A stretch of 64,000 bases of DNA from positions 1-64,000 of the forward strand of contig JAQUHA010000014.1 of assembly GCA_028683855.1 (NCBI GenBank). The letters run 5' to 3'. Below, piece after piece: positions 17,297 through 25,070 of this stretch; the stretch's first letter is position 1, and each line of letters opens with the position of its first letter. Source of the stretch: Desulfuromonadaceae bacterium (lineage in GTDB: Bacteria > Desulfobacterota > Desulfuromonadia > Geobacterales > Pseudopelobacteraceae). Below the pieces are notes generated by a model that saw only the letters and a list, made by a program, of their open reading frames with translations, made no database searches and was not told the DNA's origin. Made by a program: the position numbers and the translations under genes.

Positions 17297-18118
17297 ATGA
17301 AAAAAATAGTATTTATGGCAGCAGGGTTGTTGTTAGCGCAGTCGGCAGTTTCTTTTGCAGCTTCCGATGTAAGGGGAGCGGTAGTAAATCAGTCAAACAA
17401 TCAAGGATCAGCAAACGTTGCAATTGGTGCTGATAACAACGCAAATCTCGGTTCAACCAGCATTGGAAATTCTTCGGTACGTGGAGCTGTGGTTAATCAA
17501 TCCCAAAATCAAGGATCAGCAAACGTAGCAATTGGTGTAGGCAATACAGCTAATCTCGGTTCAACAAGCATACAAAACTCAGATGTTCGTGGAGCTGTTG
17601 TAAATCAGACAGAGAATCAAGGTTCAGCAAACGTCGCCATTGGTGTTGGTAATACTGCAAATCTTGGCTCGACCAGTATTGGTGGTTCATCTGTTCGCGG
17701 AGCGGTAGTTAATCAGTCACTTAATCAGGGAGCTGCAAACGTAGCTATTGGTGTTGGTAACACCGCAAATCTTGGATCTACAAACATTCAGAACTCGGAT
17801 GTTCGTGGAGCAGTCGTTAATCAGTCAGATAACCGAGGTGCAGCAAACGTTGCAATTGGCGTAGGTAATAAGGCAAATCTTGGCTCTACAAACATTGAAA
17901 ATTCAAATGTTCGTGGAGCGGTTGTTAATCAGTCACAGAATCAGGGTTCGGCAAACGTTGCAATTGGTGTAGGTAACAAGGCAAATTTAGGTTCTGTTGA
18001 TATACAGAATTCTAACGTCCGTGGTGCCATTGTAAACCAGTCAAACAATCAGGGTGCAGCAAACGTTGCAATTGGCGCAGGCAATGAAGCCAATATGGGA
18101 TCAATAGTTGTAAAATAG
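17297..18118 (+). CDS. Secreted curlin-like repeat protein: seven 36-residue repeats
   Basis: ATG 17297 follows AAAGGGGG and starts a 22-residue signal peptide (ending VSFAA). All of the remaining 251 residues are seven near-identical 36-residue units, each reading roughly S-x-VRGAVVNQS-x-NQGSANVAIG then VGNTANLGSTSI. Each unit splits into two 18-residue halves with regularly spaced Asn, Gln, Gly and Val/Ile and no Cys, Pro or aromatic residue in the repeats. This is the pattern of a beta-solenoid or curli subunit (curlin repeats are also short, with spaced Gln/Asn). DNA repeats of about 108 bp have diverged at wobble positions, showing selection on protein. A strong terminator follows, and the downstream genes encode a CsgG-like channel, so it is the likely major fibre subunit. 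No family name is certain. Confidence 0.85.
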   Translation: MKKIVFMAAGLLLAQSAVSFAASDVRGAVVNQSNNQGSANVAIGADNNANLGSTSIGNSSVRGAVVNQSQNQGSANVAIGVGNTANLGSTSIQNSDVRGAVVNQTENQGSANVAIGVGNTANLGSTSIGGSSVRGAVVNQSLNQGAANVAIGVGNTANLGSTNIQNSDVRGAVVNQSDNRGAANVAIGVGNKANLGSTNIENSNVRGAVVNQSQNQGSANVAIGVGNKANLGSVDIQNSNVRGAIVNQSNNQGAANVAIGAGNEANMGSIVVK

Positions 18119-18132
18119 ATTTATGCTTCTTT

Positions 18133-18182
18133 CTCTCTACAACATACTAACTACTTATTAGTATGTTGTAGAGAGTTTTTTA
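18133..18182 (+). terminator. Strong intrinsic terminator after the repeat-protein gene
   Basis: CTCTCTACAACATACTA (18133-18149) pairs perfectly with 18159-18175 over a 9-nt loop and is followed by TTTTTT. It sits between the predicted fibre subunit and the export genes, so the subunit can be made in excess of them. Partial read-through or a separate promoter would be needed for the next genes. Confidence 0.9.
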
Positions 18183-18210
18183 TAATTAACCGGCTGTATT
18201 GGAGGTAATA

Positions 18211-18558
18211 ATGAAAAAATATGGTTTTTTTTCATTTCTAGTTATCTGTCTGTTTTTAATTAGTGCGTCGGTATTTGCTTCAGACCTTGATGATGGAATA
18301 TCAAAGTCGTTGGACGAATCAATTTCAAAGGATGATGAGCTAGGACAGAAAGACAGGAATATAAGTTTTATAAAATTAAAAGCTAAAAGCGATGCTGCTG
18401 TTCGATCTAAAAAAGGTACTGATCAGGGTAGTGCGGCAGGAAATACTCCTGCAACTGGAAATATGAATAGTGTAGTGCTTGGACCTGGTGGCAATGTTCG
18501 TGGAGATATTATAATTATTGATCAGAGTCGCGGAGATAAAACGCAGGTTGTTGAGTGA
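18211..18558 (+). CDS. Small secreted protein with one C-terminal repeat-like motif (candidate minor subunit)
   Basis: ATG 18211 follows GGAGG (18200-18204). The 115-residue product has a signal peptide (FLVICLFLISASVFA), a charged middle and a C-terminal segment GGNVRGDIIIIDQSRGDKTQ. This echoes the VRGAVVNQS-x-NQG motif of the preceding repeat protein (VRG + hydrophobic strand + Q-S). It may therefore be a minor, capping or nucleating subunit, as CsgB is to CsgA; that is inference from one motif and position. No other family is recognised. Confidence 0.7.
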   Translation: MKKYGFFSFLVICLFLISASVFASDLDDGISKSLDESISKDDELGQKDRNISFIKLKAKSDAAVRSKKGTDQGSAAGNTPATGNMNSVVLGPGGNVRGDIIIIDQSRGDKTQVVE

Positions 18559-18634
18559 AAACTGGTCAAAAAGTTTTGAGTTGGCATCAAGTATAACCGG
18601 AAAGCTTGTCTACTGAAACATAATCGAGGGAAAT

Positions 18635-20233
18635 ATGAAAAAAAACAACTCACAATCATATTCAAGTGCAATTAGACTCTGCGGAGCTATTCTTCTATCA
18701 TCAATGTTTCTTTATGGTTGTGCTTCCGTGGATCCTGCCAAAGTGGATGTGGCGCTTCCGGAAACAGCGCCAGTCACTAAGATTACTAATTATTCACAGT
18801 CATTGAGAAATCTCGGTTTGATGACTGAAATTTATGATACCGGTACTCTGAAAATTCAGAGCAATCCAATTGGTGATAACACCGGAACTTCAAATGCTAC
18901 TGGTGGCGAGATTCCAAAAGATATTACAGAAATGATTAAAAGCGCACTGAATTCTATTGGTGGTGGAGTAATTTTTATTCCATATGATCCCGCTTTTATT
19001 CAAAATCAGATGGTTACAGGTTATTCTAATTTTGATAATAAGTTGATACCTGATGTGGTCGTATCGGGTGGGATAACTGAATTTGATAGAGGCTTGGAAA
19101 CTCGTGGCTCTGGAACTGATGTTGGAGGAGAGGGCGAGATTGCAGCCATGCCAGCTGGTTTTCCTTCCAAAAAAGTAGGTTTTGATTATTCTGACTCCAA
19201 TAAGACCGGAGTTGCAAGAATTACACTTGATTTTAATCTGCTTGACTTTAAAACTATGGCGGGCATAGCCCGTATGAATACCACTAATAGTATGGAAGTT
19301 ACCAAGGCGTTGAGCGAGAAGGAGTTCGGAATTACTCTTTTTGGACCTACATTTGGTCGCAAAGGTTCTATTAAGCGTGTTCAGGGTAGGCACAATGCTG
19401 TTCGTCTTCTTGTTGAAGTTAGCATGATTCAGGTGGTCGGTAAAAATCTGGTATTACCTTATTGGCGTTTAATTGGAGATGACACCTTGCCGGATGATGT
19501 TGTCTTAAGCTCTCTGAAGAAAAGTTACTATCGTATGACAGAGCTTCAGAGAAATCACAATTCTCAGCAATGGTTGTATCTTCACGGTTATGACCTGATA
19601 CCTACCGGTGTTATTGATGAGCCTACTGTAGCAGCTTTGAAAAAATTTAAACCTACATATGTACAACAGGGTAAAACAGTCGATATAGATACATTCGTTG
19701 ATCTTTATTTCAGTATACCAATTGATGAAAAAACTCTGGGTCGCCGTATGGCTTTGACTAATTTAATGCAGGCTCAGGCGAATTCCTCACAACCGCCTGC
19801 TGCCACAGCCAATGCTGCACCTGTTGAAGTCGAAGCAAATGAGTATAAAAACCTGACTAAAGAAGAGAGGCAGACCAAAAGTCTCGAATTAATTATTGAG
19901 GCTGGTCGCTATTTCAGACAACGTAATTATGGCAAGGCATCGGGACTGTTTGCGGAAAACTTAAAAGTTCTTCCGTCACCGGAAACTTTCTTTTATCTTA
20001 GCCTCTGTTATCAGGAGATGAAAGACACCGACAATGCTCTAAAGACTCTAAAAGATGGATCTAAGAAGTTTGCAACAGATCCGCTGCTCTTGAGGTCACT
20101 AGGTCTTCTTTCATACGAAAGGGGAGATGTTGCAACCGCAACTCAAGCATTGAACGAAGTTATTAGACTTTCACCTGATGACAGGCAGGCGAAGTTTTTA
20201 CTTGAACGAATTGAAAACTCCAAGAAGATGTGA
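18635..20233 (+). CDS. CsgG-like outer-membrane lipoprotein with peptidoglycan-binding-like and TPR regions
   Basis: This 532-residue protein has a lipoprotein signal with lipobox LYGC (Cys29) followed by Ala, favouring outer-membrane sorting. Residues about 45-310 resemble CsgG/HfaB: IPDVVVSGGITEFDRGLETR, then a long strand-rich region GVARITLDFNLLDFKTM and RLLVEVSMIQVVGKN. CsgG forms a nonameric export pore for curli subunits. Next comes a short peptidoglycan-binding-like segment (LYLHGYDLIPTGVIDEPTVAALKKF) and a TPR-like C-terminus (about 415-530). The fused cell-wall and TPR parts are absent from E. coli CsgG. Position just after the two repeat-motif proteins points to their export. Confidence 0.8.
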   Translation: MKKNNSQSYSSAIRLCGAILLSSMFLYGCASVDPAKVDVALPETAPVTKITNYSQSLRNLGLMTEIYDTGTLKIQSNPIGDNTGTSNATGGEIPKDITEMIKSALNSIGGGVIFIPYDPAFIQNQMVTGYSNFDNKLIPDVVVSGGITEFDRGLETRGSGTDVGGEGEIAAMPAGFPSKKVGFDYSDSNKTGVARITLDFNLLDFKTMAGIARMNTTNSMEVTKALSEKEFGITLFGPTFGRKGSIKRVQGRHNAVRLLVEVSMIQVVGKNLVLPYWRLIGDDTLPDDVVLSSLKKSYYRMTELQRNHNSQQWLYLHGYDLIPTGVIDEPTVAALKKFKPTYVQQGKTVDIDTFVDLYFSIPIDEKTLGRRMALTNLMQAQANSSQPPAATANAAPVEVEANEYKNLTKEERQTKSLELIIEAGRYFRQRNYGKASGLFAENLKVLPSPETFFYLSLCYQEMKDTDNALKTLKDGSKKFATDPLLLRSLGLLSYERGDVATATQALNEVIRLSPDDRQAKFLLERIENSKKM

Positions 20234-20286
20234 AGCATTTTTTAAATCGTATCAATAAATCTGCGGGTTAAGAGGGGGATTTCAAT

Positions 20287-20580
20287 ATGGACAAATCAGG
20301 TTATAAAGAAAAACTCCTTTACATTGCTTTTGGTGCTGTTATTGCCGCAACATCTTTTATCTTACTTGCAGCTACAGATGTTAGTGCTCCTAATTATGGT
20401 CGTTATCAGATATCGTCATGGAGCAGTCCAACCGGTAAGGACTCAGTAGCAGTCGGGGCTTTTGTTCTTGATACTGCCACAGGAGAGACAAAGGTTGTAT
20501 ATCATAAGACCATCAGCGCTGCCGAAACGGGACTGCATGGCAAAGATAATCTTCGTAAGCAATTTTATACAATTAAGTAG
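20287..20580 (+). CDS. Small exported or membrane-anchored protein, unknown function
   Basis: A 97-residue protein with an N-terminal hydrophobic segment (LLYIAFGAVIAATSFILLAA) and a short soluble part containing NYGRYQISSW and GAFVLDTATGETKVVY. The 'GRYQ ... DTATGE.K' pattern recurs, as I recall, in small proteins of related bacteria, but I know no function. AGAGGGGG lies just before ATG 20287. It lies between the CsgG-like gene and the protease gene, so an accessory role in the same system is possible. Confidence 0.65.
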   Translation: MDKSGYKEKLLYIAFGAVIAATSFILLAATDVSAPNYGRYQISSWSSPTGKDSVAVGAFVLDTATGETKVVYHKTISAAETGLHGKDNLRKQFYTIK

Positions 20581-20632
20581 ATATGCTGATAATACCGAAT
20601 ACAATTATTATACAATGGCATATATAAGTTTA

Positions 20633-22159
20633 ATGATTAAGTCTTATGTGAATACTGTAATACCGGGTCTTTTGGGCTCGGTATTTCTTTTTTGTTTTCT
20701 TGTGATGCCGACTTCAGTGTATGCAGATGAGATTAAATTTGAAACAGCACGTTCAATAGTTAAAATATATGTAGTAAAAAATCAGTATAATTATCATGAA
20801 CCATGGCAGAAAATAGGTGTCCGACAGTACCAGGGTTCTGGAAGCATTATTTCAGGTAAACGAATTCTTACGAGTGCTCATGTCGTAAGTGATCAGACCT
20901 TTATTCAGGTTCGCCGCTCTGGAATTGCTAAAAAATATACTGCAAATGTAGAGTCGATAGAGAAGGCTAGTGATTTAGCCATATTAAGCGTTGATGATCC
21001 AGATTTTTTTGACGGGAGTGTTCCTCTTGAAATAGGTACTTTGCCATTTGTGAGAGATAAGGTTGCTGTGTATGGGTATCCTGATGGTGGAGATACTTTA
21101 AGTATTACTGAGGGTGTTGTCTCACGTATTGAACATCAGGAATATATTTACAGTAATACAAATTTGTTGGCGTGTCAGATAGATGCACCTATAAACTCTG
21201 GAAACAGTGGTGGTCCTGCCATAGTAAATAAAAAATTAGTCGGTGTTGTTTTTCAGGGGTTGTACGGTCCTACAACTGAGAACATTGGTTACATGGTTCC
21301 AACTCCGGTCATTCTACATTTTTTGAATGATATATCAGATAATACTCTGGATGGTATACCCGAGCTTGGCATATCAATGCAGAAGATGGAAAACCCCAGT
21401 TTACGCAAAAAATTTGGTATTTCAGGGAAAAAAACCGGAGTTTTGGTTAACAAAATATATCCAGAGTCTCCTGCAAAAGGATTGTTACTGCCAAACGATG
21501 TAATTATAGCAATTGATGGTGAATTAGTTGAAAATGACGGAACGATACTTTTTCGCCAGGAGGAGCGTACTTTTTTAGGTTATCTATGGCAAAAAAAACA
21601 AATTGGCGAATCTATCTCAGTAACTGTCTTGCGAGGAGATAAAAATATTGTTATTGAAATAATCCTTTCAAAATCAATTGGTTTTGAAAGATTGGTGCCT
21701 CATAAACAGTATGATATAGCACCTTCATACTATATCGTAGGTGGACTTGTTTTTGCACCTTTAACACGTAATTATCTTGAAGAGTATGGAACTGAACAGA
21801 ATTGGGCTTTACAAGCACCTAAAGAGCTGCTCTCATATTATCTGAATGGTGAACCTACAACTGATCACCGAGAAATTTTACTGCTTATAAATGTTCTGGC
21901 AGATGATATTAATATTGGTTATCATGCTTTCACAAATGGCATAATCAACAGGGTAAATGGTCATGATGTGGCAACACTTGAAGATCTCGTTGAAGCATTT
22001 GAAACAAATAAAGAAGAATTTCATACTATAGAAGATGTGCATGGATATCGAATTGTTCTTGATCGAATAAAATCAGTGGATCGCAATAAAACTATCTTAA
22101 AGCGTTATCTTGTTCCGGCAGGCCGCTCCAAGGATTTGGTGGAAAGACAATTTAATTAA
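20633..22159 (+). CDS. HtrA/Deg-like secreted serine protease with PDZ domains
   Basis: The start is uncertain: ATG 20633 gives a clean signal peptide (ending SVYA) and ATG 20615 adds six residues; neither has a good Shine-Dalgarno. The trypsin-like domain has the full triad: His in ILTSAHVVSD, Asp in KASDLAILS and Ser in INSGNSGGPAIV. One PDZ domain follows (GVLVNKIYPESPAKGLLLPNDVIIAIDG) and a second, weaker PDZ-like region lies near the C-terminus (NGIINRVNGHDVATLEDLVEAF), similar in layout to plant Deg9-like proteases. It should act in the periplasm, perhaps as quality control for fibre subunits or assembly factors. Confidence 0.88.
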   Translation: MIKSYVNTVIPGLLGSVFLFCFLVMPTSVYADEIKFETARSIVKIYVVKNQYNYHEPWQKIGVRQYQGSGSIISGKRILTSAHVVSDQTFIQVRRSGIAKKYTANVESIEKASDLAILSVDDPDFFDGSVPLEIGTLPFVRDKVAVYGYPDGGDTLSITEGVVSRIEHQEYIYSNTNLLACQIDAPINSGNSGGPAIVNKKLVGVVFQGLYGPTTENIGYMVPTPVILHFLNDISDNTLDGIPELGISMQKMENPSLRKKFGISGKKTGVLVNKIYPESPAKGLLLPNDVIIAIDGELVENDGTILFRQEERTFLGYLWQKKQIGESISVTVLRGDKNIVIEIILSKSIGFERLVPHKQYDIAPSYYIVGGLVFAPLTRNYLEEYGTEQNWALQAPKELLSYYLNGEPTTDHREILLLINVLADDINIGYHAFTNGIINRVNGHDVATLEDLVEAFETNKEEFHTIEDVHGYRIVLDRIKSVDRNKTILKRYLVPAGRSKDLVERQFN

Positions 22160-22194
22160 CTTCATACTAACTGGAAACGAAAGGTGGGTGTCAA

Positions 22195-22824
22195 ATGAAA
22201 AAGAAGATATTATTTGCTGTCTCATGTTTATTATTAGCGCAATCCTTTGGATGCTCGAATGTGCCTGTTGTACCTGAGCGCCCATATAAGGTTGGTGTCA
22301 CAGGCTTTCAGCAATGTAGTCCTCAATTGACTCTTAAAGAAATCGGATATTTGGAAATTCCGATCAGGAATGAGGCAAATGATTGTACCAGAAGGGGTAT
22401 GCCGGTAATATTTGCTGCTGAGCTTGCTAAAAACATTAAGGATAAAATTAGTAAAGAAGTTGTTATTGTTCCTCTTGACGTGCCTTATAATTATAACATT
22501 CGGTCACAGATAGACATAGCAAAGACAATGGATGTAGATTACCTGATTGGTGGAAAGATTGATAAATATGTGGATCCTTCCGCTCCTCAACGAGCTAAAT
22601 ATTCAGGTATACTGCCTAATACCGCAACCCTCTCACCAACACCATCGAAAATAGCTGACGATGAATCTACAGATTTGGTAATCGACCTCAAGTTAGCTCG
22701 TGTTCTGGATGGAAAGATTATTTCGGAATATAAAGATGAGTTTATCGGAAAAAGGAGTGGTTACGAATATACAAAGGAACTGGCAGAAAAAATAGCTGAA
22801 GAAATTATTGATAATAACAAATAA
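22195..22824 (+). CDS. Probable lipoprotein with CsgG/TolB-like domain
   Basis: A 209-residue protein with an N-terminal signal ending SFGC (Cys20, a non-canonical lipobox). The mature part contains VGVTGF, then IFAAELAKNIKDKI, VDYLIGGKIDKYV and a C-terminal VIDLKLARVLDGKII. This order matches the periplasmic nucleotide-fold-like domain shared by CsgG and related lipoproteins, without a transmembrane-barrel hairpin. It is the fourth gene after the CsgG-like lipoprotein in the same direction. It could be an accessory of the export pore. The domain call is tentative. Confidence 0.6.
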   Translation: MKKKILFAVSCLLLAQSFGCSNVPVVPERPYKVGVTGFQQCSPQLTLKEIGYLEIPIRNEANDCTRRGMPVIFAAELAKNIKDKISKEVVIVPLDVPYNYNIRSQIDIAKTMDVDYLIGGKIDKYVDPSAPQRAKYSGILPNTATLSPTPSKIADDESTDLVIDLKLARVLDGKIISEYKDEFIGKRSGYEYTKELAEKIAEEIIDNNK

Positions 22825-22883
22825 TACAGGACAGCCTGAAGCGTCTTAGCAGGTTTCTGGTTTATGAACACTCTCAATCAGTC

Positions 22884-22940
22884 AAAAAAAATAATCTGTT
22901 TAGTGCTGTTGCAAGGTGCACTAAACAGATTATTTTCTTC
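22884..22940. terminator. Bidirectional intrinsic terminator
   Basis: A perfect 19-bp stem (22888-22906 with 22918-22936) and 11-nt loop lies between two convergent genes. It has an A-run on the left and a T-rich right flank, so it can stop transcription from both sides. Confidence 0.92.
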
Positions 22941-22961
22941 GTTCAGGATTTAAAACAAATT

Positions 22962-23933
22962 CTATTTAAGTACAAATGCCACCTGAGCTTTAGCAATGAA
23001 TCCTGTGGACTGGTTTGCCGCATATATCTTTGCGGCATCTGCGTCGCTCACTTTTAGATCAGACTTGCTTTGTATTCCCGATGCCTTAAGAACGAGTGGG
23101 TTTGAAACTCCACGAGTGCCTAAAGCAGCCTTTGCTTTGTCGATATTATTAGTATATTCACCGCACCCCTGCTCAATTAAAACCTTTTGGCTGATTTTAG
23201 CCGGATCGTATAGAACTTCACCCGCCATAGAAAATATTCGGTTAATAAGAGCTGGTTGGAAGTTCTCTTCTGTTGCATCAACAATCAGACCATCATAAGG
23301 AGCTGCGTTGACCACCTCTTTCTGTTTAGTGGTTGGATCTGCTTTAGGAGTCTCAGCTGTTGCTACAGGTGCCGGTTTGGTTGGTGTCGGTTCTACAGGT
23401 GGAGGTACATATACAGGTTGATTGAGTTCTTTTTTAATTGTCGGTTCATCAAGAATCTTCTCATACATTGTAGCAGAAATGCTTCGTGGTCCCTTTGTGC
23501 CTATTTTCATTACTACAAGGGCGGTCTCTTCTGCTTCATTCCATTCCTGTACAACAATATGTGCGCCTTTCACTAACCCTGTAACCGCACTTTTAATTGT
23601 GTCAGAAACCAGCTCGGAGTCCTGCACGGTTGTTTCACTGACTATTGCGACTCCGGAAATCATCTCGGCAAGATGACGTTGAGCAACAACTTTTGCTGCG
23701 GTTAGTGCGGTCAAGCGTTTCTGTCCCTTTACAGATCCTTTCTTTGGTGAACCTTCACCTACAACAATAATGTAGTCTTTGGTAAATACCTCTTCAACGC
23801 TGGTACTTACCTCTTCATTATTGTCACGAAGATACTTTTGAGCTGTCTTAAACCTGTCGTCAACTTCTCCGGCAAAAGTTAAAGTTGAAAAAATCAATAG
23901 CATTAAAACTGTAACTAAAAACTTGATTTTCAT
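22962..23933 (-). CDS. Secreted LPP20-like protein, paralogue A
   Basis: A 323-residue protein with signal peptide ending LTFAG. Residues about 75-160 resemble the LPP20 lipoprotein domain (AAKVVAQRHLAEMISGVAIVSETTV, VVQEWNEAEETALVVMKIG), but no lipobox Cys is present. A Pro/Thr-rich linker of about 45 residues (PPPVEPTPTKPAPVATAE) leads to a C-terminal domain (YDGLIVDATEENFQPALINRIF, YDPAKISQKVLIEQGCGEY). That C-terminal part is almost the same as in the divergent gene at 24126. The function is not known. RBS GGGGGG precedes the start. Confidence 0.75.
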   Translation of the reverse strand: MKIKFLVTVLMLLIFSTLTFAGEVDDRFKTAQKYLRDNNEEVSTSVEEVFTKDYIIVVGEGSPKKGSVKGQKRLTALTAAKVVAQRHLAEMISGVAIVSETTVQDSELVSDTIKSAVTGLVKGAHIVVQEWNEAEETALVVMKIGTKGPRSISATMYEKILDEPTIKKELNQPVYVPPPVEPTPTKPAPVATAETPKADPTTKQKEVVNAAPYDGLIVDATEENFQPALINRIFSMAGEVLYDPAKISQKVLIEQGCGEYTNNIDKAKAALGTRGVSNPLVLKASGIQSKSDLKVSDADAAKIYAANQSTGFIAKAQVAFVLK

Positions 23934-24125
23934 TTTACCCCCCCTATTTTTGTGTGATTCAAAAAAACTATTTTCTGCTAACCAGTTGAATAATTTTTAT
24001 CAAAACATTCGTATATAATCAAGCTAATTGTGGATATTATGATATTAACGGATTGCTCAAATAGTAAATATGTTTTATTGTAAAAAAGTTAAGTTCATCA
24101 ATAACAAATAGAGGAGGGGTTGAAG

Positions 24126-25049
24126 ATGAAAACCATTATAGTTACGGCGTTTCTTTCCTTGATGTTTACTATACCTGCTTTTGCTGAAAGGATTAATATT
24201 GACCTTGCTTTCACCAAAACTAATAATTACCTCAACAATAATAATCTTGCCCTTACCGCGGGGGCTGGCGGTGAAACTGATGACACATCTGCCTATAATC
24301 AGGGTGTGCTTCTTTTTTATGGACAAGCTGCCGGTAATCCAAAACACTCAAATCCAAAACGAGCACTGGCTGCAAAACGAGCCGCTGTTGTTATAGCTCA
24401 GCGGGCAGCTTTGGAATATCTGGAAAATGTTCTGGTGGTCGGAGTGACCAATGTTAAAGACTGTATGGTACAGGATGATGTAGTTGTTTCCACAGTCTCT
24501 GGTATGGTTAGAGGTAGTCAGGTTGTTGTTCAGGAATATAATAAAGAAACTGATACCGCTATTGCAGTTATCAAGCTCGGAATGAGGGGGCCAAATGGTT
24601 TTGCCTCTTCGTTTTATGAAAAAATATCTAAAGATCAGAAGTTCAGGGATAGTGTAAACATAGACAAGAAACAATTCCAACCTTCTGAACAGATGGTTAT
24701 GCCCGATGTTGCGTATGATGGTCTTATAATCGATGCAACAGAGCAGAGCTTTAGACCGGCACTTATAAATAGAATCTTTGCTGCCAAAGGGGAAGTTCTC
24801 TACGATCCTGCTAAAATCAGTCAAAAAGTTCTTGTGGAGCAGGGGTGTGGTGAATATAGCAATAGTATTGAGAAAGCAAGAGCTGCACTCTCTGTCAGGG
24901 GGGTGACTAACCCGTTGGTGATTAAAGCCTCTGGGGCGATAAACAGCTCGGATCTTCAGGTGAGTGATGAAGTTGCAGTAACTGTATATTCGGCAAATCA
25001 AAAAGGTGGTTTCATGGCATCGGCTAAGGTGGCTTTTGTATTGAGATAA
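24126..25049 (+). CDS. Secreted LPP20-like protein, paralogue B
   Basis: ATG 24126 is chosen over TTG 24120 because GAGGAGGGG ends at 24119. The 307-residue product has a signal peptide (ending PAFAE), an LPP20-like domain (AAKRAAVVIAQRAALEYLENVLVVGVT) and a C-terminal domain beginning YDGLIIDATEQSFRPALINRIFAA. It aligns along most of its length with the divergent gene at 22962-23933 but lacks its Pro-rich linker. The two genes face away from a shared 192-bp AT-rich region and probably arose by duplication and inversion. The transglutaminase gene follows 21 bp downstream. Confidence 0.75.
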   Translation: MKTIIVTAFLSLMFTIPAFAERINIDLAFTKTNNYLNNNNLALTAGAGGETDDTSAYNQGVLLFYGQAAGNPKHSNPKRALAAKRAAVVIAQRAALEYLENVLVVGVTNVKDCMVQDDVVVSTVSGMVRGSQVVVQEYNKETDTAIAVIKLGMRGPNGFASSFYEKISKDQKFRDSVNIDKKQFQPSEQMVMPDVAYDGLIIDATEQSFRPALINRIFAAKGEVLYDPAKISQKVLVEQGCGEYSNSIEKARAALSVRGVTNPLVIKASGAINSSDLQVSDEVAVTVYSANQKGGFMASAKVAFVLR

Positions 25050-25070
25050 ATAGTAAATTCGAGGTTTGTT

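Noticed and set aside
17360-18115. Regular DNA repeats resembling a CRISPR array
   Set aside because: The period is 108 bp, repeats are coding throughout with wobble divergence, and there are no unique spacers.
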